Assembly (NCBI GenBank): GCA_937958475.1
Contig: CALFXR010000013.1
Coordinates: 1-13,911 of the forward strand
DNA length: 13,911 nucleotides
From: an uncultured Mesorhizobium sp.
GTDB lineage: Bacteria; Pseudomonadota; Alphaproteobacteria; Rhizobiales; Rhizobiaceae
Direction: 5' to 3'
Both the position numbers and the translations under genes were made by a program. Each line of letters starts with the position of its first letter. Positions within the stretch are counted from its first letter, which is position 1. A model generated the notes under the pieces. The model made no database searches. It was not told where the DNA came from and saw nothing but the letters and a program-made list of their open reading frames with translations. This document shows, one piece after another, positions 7,133 through 13,911 of this stretch.

Positions 7133-7951
7133 TCAGGCCGCCGCGGCACCGCCGTCGATCACCACCGGCACGTAGCGTTCCGGCGTCGTCCGCAGGGGCA
7201 ACGCCGCGCCCGTCCAGCGCAGGATCTCCATCGAACCGTCGAAATTCTCGACGACCGCCGTGCAACTCTCCACCCAGTCGCCGGTGTTGATGTAGCTGAT
7301 GCCGCCGATATCCTCCATCGCCGCATGGTGGATGTGGCCGCAGATGACGCCGTCCACGTCGCGGCCGCGCGCCTGCTCGGCGACGACCTCCTGGAAGGCG
7401 CTGATGAAGTTGACCGCCCGTTTTACCGTCACCTTCGCCCATGACGAGAACGACCAGTAAGGCATGCCGAAGCTGCGCCGCACGCGGCCGACGACGCGGT
7501 TGACGATGATCGCGGCGTCGTAGGCCTTGTCGCCGAGATAGGCGAGCCAGCGTACGTTGTGGACGATCGTGTCGAACTGGTCGCCGTGGATGACGAGGTA
7601 GCGGCGGCCGTCCGCGGCCTCGTGGACGATGTCGTCGACCACCTCGATACCGCCGAAGTGCACGCCTTGGAAGTCGCGCAGGAATTCGTCGTGGTTGCCG
7701 GCGACATAGACGATGCGGGCGCCCTTGCGGCCCTTGCGCAGGAGCTTCTGCACGACGTCGTTGTGCGATTGCGGCCAGTGCCACGATCGCCTGAGCCGCC
7801 ATCCATCGACGATGTCGCCGACCAGGTAGATGGTTTCCGCCTCGTGTTCGCGAAGGAAGTCGAGGAGGAAGTCGGCCTTGGCGATCTTCGAGCCGAGATG
7901 CAGATCGGAAATGAAGAGCGTGCGCACCTGGCGCGGATTTTCGCCGGACAT
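7133..7951 (-). CDS. Calcineurin-like metallophosphatase, LpxH-like (UDP-2,3-diacylglucosamine diphosphatase family)
   Basis: A 272-residue protein with the full metallophosphatase set: DLH (Asp16, His18), GD (45-46), GNHDE (Asn86, His87), HGD (His122-Asp124) and GHIHH (His206, His208), which together bind two metal ions. The overall pattern (FISDLHLGS, YLVGDIVDGW, HGDQFD, YINTGDWVESCTAV) fits COG2908, home of LpxH, which cleaves UDP-2,3-diacylglucosamine to lipid X and UMP in lipid A synthesis. Many alphaproteobacteria use the unrelated LpxI for that step, so this protein may have another phosphatase role in the envelope. The start at 7951 is preceded by GGA seven bases upstream. The frame stays open as far as 8983, but that part is antisense to the SDR gene and does not resemble the family. 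Confidence 0.87.
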   Translation of the reverse strand: MSGENPRQVRTLFISDLHLGSKIAKADFLLDFLREHEAETIYLVGDIVDGWRLRRSWHWPQSHNDVVQKLLRKGRKGARIVYVAGNHDEFLRDFQGVHFGGIEVVDDIVHEAADGRRYLVIHGDQFDTIVHNVRWLAYLGDKAYDAAIIVNRVVGRVRRSFGMPYWSFSSWAKVTVKRAVNFISAFQEVVAEQARGRDVDGVICGHIHHAAMEDIGGISYINTGDWVESCTAVVENFDGSMEILRWTGAALPLRTTPERYVPVVIDGGAAAA

Positions 7952-8057
7952 GCTTGATCCAACAGTTGTCTGGGCGTGCCTATGCCCCGATTCATGCAAC
8001 AGGCTTATGACGGTTGCCGCTGGCCGGCGCGGCGCGTAGCCTTGGCCGACCGAAGGA

Positions 8058-8064
8058 AAGGAAG
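8058..8064 (+). promoter_or_regulatory. Strong ribosome binding site fixing the SDR start
   Basis: AAGGAAG ends 7 bases before the ATG at 8072, within a purine-rich run (AGGAAAGGAAG, 8054-8064). The reading frame is open back to 7976, so this site and the position of the Rossmann strand decide the start. Confidence 0.7.
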
Positions 8065-8071
8065 ACGAGCG

Positions 8072-8836
8072 ATGGATCTCGGCATACGTGGAAAGAAGGC
8101 GATCGTCTGCGCCTCGAGCAAGGGGCTGGGGCGCGGCTGCGCCGCGGCACTCGCGGAGGCCGGCTGCGACCTCGTCGTCAACGGCCGTCATGCCGATGTG
8201 CTCGCCGAGACGGCCAGGACGCTGCGCTCGCACTGGGGCGTCTCGGTCACCGAGATCGCCGGCGACGTCTCCCTGCCGGAAGTGCAGGAACGGCTGCTGG
8301 CCGCCTGTCCCGACCCGGACATCCTGGTCAACAACAATGGCGGGCCGCCGCGGCGCGATTTCCGCGAACTCGACCGCCAGGCGATCATGGACGGCGTCAT
8401 CGGCAACATGATCACCCCGATCGAACTGGTGAAGGCCGTCATCGACGGCATGGCCGAACGCGGCTTCGGCCGCATCGTCAACATCACGTCGCTGTCGGTC
8501 TACACGCCCCTGCCGGGACTGGACGTCTCGTCGGGCGCGCGCGCCGGCCTCACGTCGTTCCTGGCGGGCGTGGCGCGCACGGTCGCCGACCGCAACGTCA
8601 CCATCAACAACCTCCTTCCCGGCAAGCTCGACACGGACCGCATCCGCAGCCTCGCGCCGAAGGGCGTGTCGCAGGAGGAGCATCTGCGGCGCATGGTCTC
8701 CGACATTCCCGCCGGACGCCTCGGCACGCCGGAAGAATTCGGCCAGGTCTGCGCGTTCCTCTGCTCGATCCATGCCGGCTACCTCACCGGCCAGAACATC
8801 CCCGTCGACGGCGGGGCCTATGTGAGCGCCTTCTGA
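8072..8836 (+). CDS. Atypical short-chain dehydrogenase/reductase lacking the Tyr-Lys pair
   Basis: A 254-residue Rossmann-fold protein of SDR length. The nucleotide loop is ASSKGLGRG (14-22), not the usual TGxxxGIG; VNNNGGPPRRDF (86-97) replaces NNAG; and IVNITS (135-140) supplies the Ser. In the stretch where YxxxK belongs (DVSSGARAGL, 151-160), alignment puts Ser153 at the Tyr position and Arg157 at the Lys position. The C-terminal NNLLPGKLDTDRI and YLTGQNIPVDGG are otherwise standard. This matches my memory of the 'BKR-like' SDR subgroup (cd05344), described as lacking a perfect cofactor motif and catalytic tetrad. It may still bind NAD(P) but use different chemistry, or act non-catalytically. 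It is divergent from the metallophosphatase gene (120-base spacer) and lies 84 bases before the malic enzyme gene, possibly on the same transcript. Substrate unknown. Confidence 0.9.
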   Translation: MDLGIRGKKAIVCASSKGLGRGCAAALAEAGCDLVVNGRHADVLAETARTLRSHWGVSVTEIAGDVSLPEVQERLLAACPDPDILVNNNGGPPRRDFRELDRQAIMDGVIGNMITPIELVKAVIDGMAERGFGRIVNITSLSVYTPLPGLDVSSGARAGLTSFLAGVARTVADRNVTINNLLPGKLDTDRIRSLAPKGVSQEEHLRRMVSDIPAGRLGTPEEFGQVCAFLCSIHAGYLTGQNIPVDGGAYVSAF

Positions 8837-8847
8837 TCCGCTTGCCC

Positions 8848-8881
8848 GCACCGGCGTAATCCGCCCGACGCCGGCCGGTGC
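8848..8881. other. Weak hairpin between the SDR and malic enzyme genes
   Basis: GCACCGG (8848-8854) and CCGGTGC (8875-8881) are exact inverted copies, and CCGGCG/CGCCGG (8851-8856 / 8869-8874) offers a competing inner stem. There is no T-tract, so termination is doubtful. It may be an attenuating or mRNA-stabilising element in an SDR-malic enzyme transcript. Confidence 0.25.
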
Positions 8882-8920
8882 TATGAGAGGACGGCGTCGA
8901 ATCACGGGAGAGCGCGCGTC

Positions 8921-11224
<2,304 letters not shown>

Positions 11225-11244
11225 CGGTTCTTTCGTGCGGACGG

Positions 11245-11263
11245 TTAGCAGACGGTTAACCGT
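11245..11263 (+). promoter_or_regulatory. CtrA-like site and palindrome upstream of the DUF2865 gene
   Basis: TTAG (11245-11248), 7 bases, then TTAA (11256-11259) matches the CtrA box TTAA-N7-TTAA at seven of eight fixed positions. The second half lies in a perfect 12-base palindrome, ACGGTTAACCGT (11252-11263). ACGGTT also occurs at 11224 and 11241, the last pair 11 bases apart, about one helical turn. The site is about 70 bases before the DUF2865 start, a plausible promoter position. CtrA control is inference; another regulator using the palindrome is equally possible. Confidence 0.3.
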
Positions 11264-11331
11264 GTCTGCGTACCGTCGACGATGATTCCAGTGGGTATTC
11301 GGGCAGAACTTTCGGCGAAGCCGGAGAGCGG

Positions 11332-12525
11332 ATGACGGTCGCACGAGAACCGGGACGAGCGTGGGGCGCGGCCTTGGCGCTGGCGTTCGCCTGCCTGCTG
11401 GCGGCGACGTCGGGTGCCGATGCGAACACCCGGGTCTGCCGGCAGCTCGAGGCCGAACTGGCCTCGGCGGGCAGCGGCGGCTCGGCGAAATTCCGCAAGT
11501 ACGACGCCGCCGTGACGCGCCAGCGCGATCAGCTCGACATCGCCCGCCGCCAGGCGCGCCGGGCGGGCTGCGGCTTCTCCTTCTTCGGCGGCGCCGGCGA
11601 ATGCGGCGCCCTGAACACGCAGATCGACAGGATGGAACGCAATCTCCAGGCGCTGGAACGCAAGCGAAAGCAGCTCGGCGGCAATGTCGACCCTCGCCGC
11701 GAACGCGCCCGTGTCCTTGCCGCGCTGAACGCGCACGGGTGTCGCGAGACGAATCGGCCGCCGGCCGTCGTCGTTTCGCGCGACGGCGGCACCCGTTCGC
11801 TGTTCAACCAGTTGTTCGGCGGACAGGTTCGCCAGGGACTGCCCAGCGAGGAACCCGTCCGAGCCGGCGAGGAGGACGATACGCAGATCCGCCGCATCCT
11901 GCGCCCCGACGGCCGCATCACCATCGCCGCACCGCCCGGCGAGTTCCGCACGCTCTGCGTCAGGACCTGCGACGGCTACTTCTTCCCGATGTCTTCGGCA
12001 TCCTCGTCGATCGATTTCGACCGCGATCAGAAGAACTGCGAATCCGCCTGCCCCGGCACGGAGGTCCAGCTCTACTATCACCGCGCCGACGGCGAGGAGA
12101 GCGAAGCCATGGTGTCGGTCGGTGCAGACGAACCCTATTCGGCACTGCCCGCCGCGTTCCTCTACAAGTCCGAGGACTACTCGCGCCCGCCGACATGCGG
12201 CTGCAGCGCGTCGCGGAACTTCGAGATCATCGCCGGCGAGACCCCGGTCGCCCAACCCGCGGCCGAGGAAGAGGTCGAGACCGCGGTCCCGGTCCCCTCG
12301 CCCCGCCCGGACGCGGGCGCCGACGCGGAAGCGCTCGCCGACGCCGAAGGCGGCATGAGCGCGGACGCGGTCGCGAAATTGCTGGCGACGAAGCCCGAAA
12401 CGACGGCGGCGATCGGCAAGGCCGACCCCGCCGAACGGAGGATCAGGGTCGTCGGGCCAGTGTTCCTTCCCGACCCAGCAGGGGCAATAGATCTGCGAGC
12501 TCCGGCCCCGAGGACAACCCGGTAA
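11332..12525 (+). CDS. DUF2865 domain-containing exported Cys-rich protein
   Basis: A 397-residue protein of unknown function. It has a Sec signal peptide (Arg residues, hydrophobic 11-25, likely cleavage after ADA at 29-31). Next come a charged helical segment (about 55-115, possibly coiled coil), a variable linker, and the DUF2865 core at about 200-300: TLCVRTCDGYFFPMS (207-221), ESACPG, VQLYYHRADGEESEAMVS (245-262) and a CGC end (289-291). The mature part has ten Cys (36, 80, 91, 137, 209, 213, 236, 240, 289, 291), fitting disulfides in the periplasm. An acidic Ala/Pro-rich tail follows, ending in VVGPVFLPDPAGAIDLRAP. GGAG sits 5 bases before the ATG. The last 83 bases overlap gltX on the other strand. 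The family is found mainly in Rhizobiales; its role is not known to me. Confidence 0.88.
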   Translation: MTVAREPGRAWGAALALAFACLLAATSGADANTRVCRQLEAELASAGSGGSAKFRKYDAAVTRQRDQLDIARRQARRAGCGFSFFGGAGECGALNTQIDRMERNLQALERKRKQLGGNVDPRRERARVLAALNAHGCRETNRPPAVVVSRDGGTRSLFNQLFGGQVRQGLPSEEPVRAGEEDDTQIRRILRPDGRITIAAPPGEFRTLCVRTCDGYFFPMSSASSSIDFDRDQKNCESACPGTEVQLYYHRADGEESEAMVSVGADEPYSALPAAFLYKSEDYSRPPTCGCSASRNFEIIAGETPVAQPAAEEEVETAVPVPSPRPDAGADAEALADAEGGMSADAVAKLLATKPETTAAIGKADPAERRIRVVGPVFLPDPAGAIDLRAPAPRTTR

Positions 12526-13816
12526 GCGCCAGCCGGATCGGCATGAAAAGGGACTTGCCCTTGCGTCCGGTCGCTTCCTTGACCGCCTCGGTCCATGCCT
12601 TCCAGGTCGAACCGTTCCACGGCTCCTGCGGCAACAGGTCGAACGAGCGCAGCAGGAACTCCCGGTCCTCGTCGCTGAGGTGCGGCTCGTGGATGCGCCC
12701 TTCCTTGAGGATGCGCCACCACAGGACCGCGTCGGAGACGCGGTCGAGATTGCCGCGGACGGCCTGCCAGAACCCTTCCGCCTCGACGCCGGAAATCCCC
12801 AGCGCAGCGAGCCGCTCGCGGACCCGCTCGAACGGCATGGCGTGGATCAGCGACCTGTTGAGGGTGGTCAGTTCGGCGGGATCGAACTTCGATGCCGACT
12901 TGGAGATCTGCGCCGGCTCGAAATGATCCGCCAGTTCGGCGAGGCTGTGCATCGCCGAAACGTTCTCCGCCGTGCCGATCAGGACCGCCAGCGAGGCGAC
13001 CGCCATCGGTTCGATGCCGGAATCGCGCAGGCTGCCGACCGAGAGCGCGCCGCTCCGCTTGGAGAGACCCTCGCCGGACACGGTGGTCAGCAGGTTGTGA
13101 TGGCCGAAGACCGGCGGCACCGCGCCGAGCGCGCGGAACAGCGCGATCTGCACCCCGGTGTTGGTGACGTGATCGTCGCCGCGGATGACATGGGTGATGC
13201 CGAACTCGATGTCATCGACCACCGAGGGCAGCGTATAGAGATAGCTGCCGTCCTCACGGCGCAGTACGGGGTCGGACAGCGACGCGAGATCGACCGTCTC
13301 CTCGCCGCGCATCAGGTCGTGCCAGGTGACGTCCGTGCGCCGCGGCTCGAAAGGATCGCCGTCGAAATTGGGCAGCAGGAAGCGCCAGTGCGGCCGGCGC
13401 CCATCGGCCTCGAAGGCGGCCTTCTGCTCGTCGGTGAGCTTCAGCGCCTCGCGCCCGTAGACGGGCGGCAGGCCGCGGGTGCGCCGGATCTTGCGCTTGA
13501 GGTCGAGCTCCTCGGGCGTTTCGTAGCAGGCATAGAGCTTTCCCTCGTCCTTCAGCCGCTCGATCGCGGCGTCGTAGAGGTCGAAACGCTTCGACTGGTA
13601 CTCGACGACGTCGGGAAAAATACCGAGCCAATGCAGGTCGTAGAGGATCGCGTTGGCGAATTCCTGGGTCGAGCGGGCTGTGTCGGTGTCGTCGAAGCGC
13701 TGGATGAAGCGGCCGCGGTTCTTCAGGGCGAACAGCCAGTTGAACAGCGCGGTGCGGGCATTGCCGATATGGATGTTCCCGGTCGGCGACGGGGCGAAGC
13801 GGACGGTCACTGTCAT
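12443..13816 (-). CDS. gltX: Glutamate--tRNA ligase (second-type alphaproteobacterial GluRS)
   Basis: A 457-residue class I aminoacyl-tRNA synthetase that charges tRNA with glutamate in the cytoplasm. The Rossmann part opens with RFAPSPTGNIHIGNARTALF; the HIGH signature is HIGN (16-19), followed by FDDTD (41-45). The KMSKS loop is GLSKRSG (250-256), with Gly in place of the first Lys of the KLSKR usual in GluRS. The anticodon-binding helical part covers about 310-457, with GRKGKSLFMPIRLALTG near the end. Rhizobiales commonly carry two GluRS genes; the HIGN and GLSKR variants suggest the second type, which in organisms with GatCAB may charge a particular tRNA subset. The ATG at 13816 has no clear Shine-Dalgarno sequence, and GTG two codons later is possible. 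The 3' end overlaps the DUF2865 gene. Confidence 0.94.
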   Translation of the reverse strand: MTVTVRFAPSPTGNIHIGNARTALFNWLFALKNRGRFIQRFDDTDTARSTQEFANAILYDLHWLGIFPDVVEYQSKRFDLYDAAIERLKDEGKLYACYETPEELDLKRKIRRTRGLPPVYGREALKLTDEQKAAFEADGRRPHWRFLLPNFDGDPFEPRRTDVTWHDLMRGEETVDLASLSDPVLRREDGSYLYTLPSVVDDIEFGITHVIRGDDHVTNTGVQIALFRALGAVPPVFGHHNLLTTVSGEGLSKRSGALSVGSLRDSGIEPMAVASLAVLIGTAENVSAMHSLAELADHFEPAQISKSASKFDPAELTTLNRSLIHAMPFERVRERLAALGISGVEAEGFWQAVRGNLDRVSDAVLWWRILKEGRIHEPHLSDEDREFLLRSFDLLPQEPWNGSTWKAWTEAVKEATGRKGKSLFMPIRLALTGLSSGPELADLLPLLGREGTLARRP

Positions 13817-13911
13817 GGGCGGGGCGTAGCGGATGCTCTCCGTGTTTACAAGGCGGTGCGCCCCCGCACACGTCGGGATACATAGAGCATGACAAAGGAA
13901 ATAAGAAGGCA

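Noticed and set aside
13889..13911. An ATG near the right edge, reading MTKEIRR, possibly the start of a gene divergent from gltX.
   Set aside because: Only seven codons are visible, with no good Shine-Dalgarno sequence, so it cannot be told from chance.

Overview
The window is GC-rich, densely packed chromosomal DNA. Its gene families point to an alphaproteobacterium of the order Hyphomicrobiales (Rhizobiales), plausibly near the Mesorhizobium/Phyllobacteriaceae group. The evidence is a DUF2865 secreted protein, a DgcA-type enolase-superfamily racemase, a chimeric malic enzyme with a phosphotransacetylase-like tail, a second-type GluRS, and a C-terminal fragment resembling the very large Hyphomicrobiales proteins often mislabelled 'kinesin-like'. 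This assignment rests on remembered family features, not on a search.

Layout. (1) Positions 2-520 hold the 3' end of a large + strand gene, closed by a strong intrinsic terminator (554-577). (2) Positions 721-4778 hold a four-gene minus-strand operon for a lipid-type MCE ABC importer/exporter: STAS-MlaE permease, ATPase, MCE substrate-binding protein and PqiC-like lipoprotein. The permease and ATPase genes overlap as TGATG. (3) A 75-bp divergent spacer with a 7-bp dyad precedes a + strand DgcA/dipeptide-epimerase-like gene (4854-5837). That gene converges with, and overlaps by 12 bp, a minus-strand MFS transporter (5826-7019). (4) A minus-strand LpxH-like metallophosphatase (7133-7951) is divergent from a + strand atypical SDR (8072-8836), which is followed by the malic enzyme (8921-11224). 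(5) A DUF2865 exported Cys-rich protein (11332-12525) converges with gltX (12443-13816), with an 83-bp overlap of the two coding regions.

Several products concern the envelope: the MCE transporter, the LpxH-like phosphatase, the DUF2865 exported protein and possibly the racemase acting on peptidoglycan-derived amino acids. The rest is central metabolism (malate to pyruvate) and translation (Glu-tRNA). The genes look like an ordinary core-genome stretch and not a single pathway. I see no IS element, CRISPR array, integrase, complete tRNA or rRNA, or defence system.

No gap exceeds 300 bases. The larger ones are 578-720 (one GC-rich hairpin), 7020-7132 (nothing convincing), 7952-8071 (divergent promoter space with one good RBS), 11225-11331 (repeated ACGGTT and a CtrA-like site) and 13817-13911 (upstream of gltX, no clear promoter). 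I did not find a clearly novel biological system. The points most worth checking are the gltX/DUF2865 antisense overlap, the SDR without Tyr/Lys, and the CtrA-like site.
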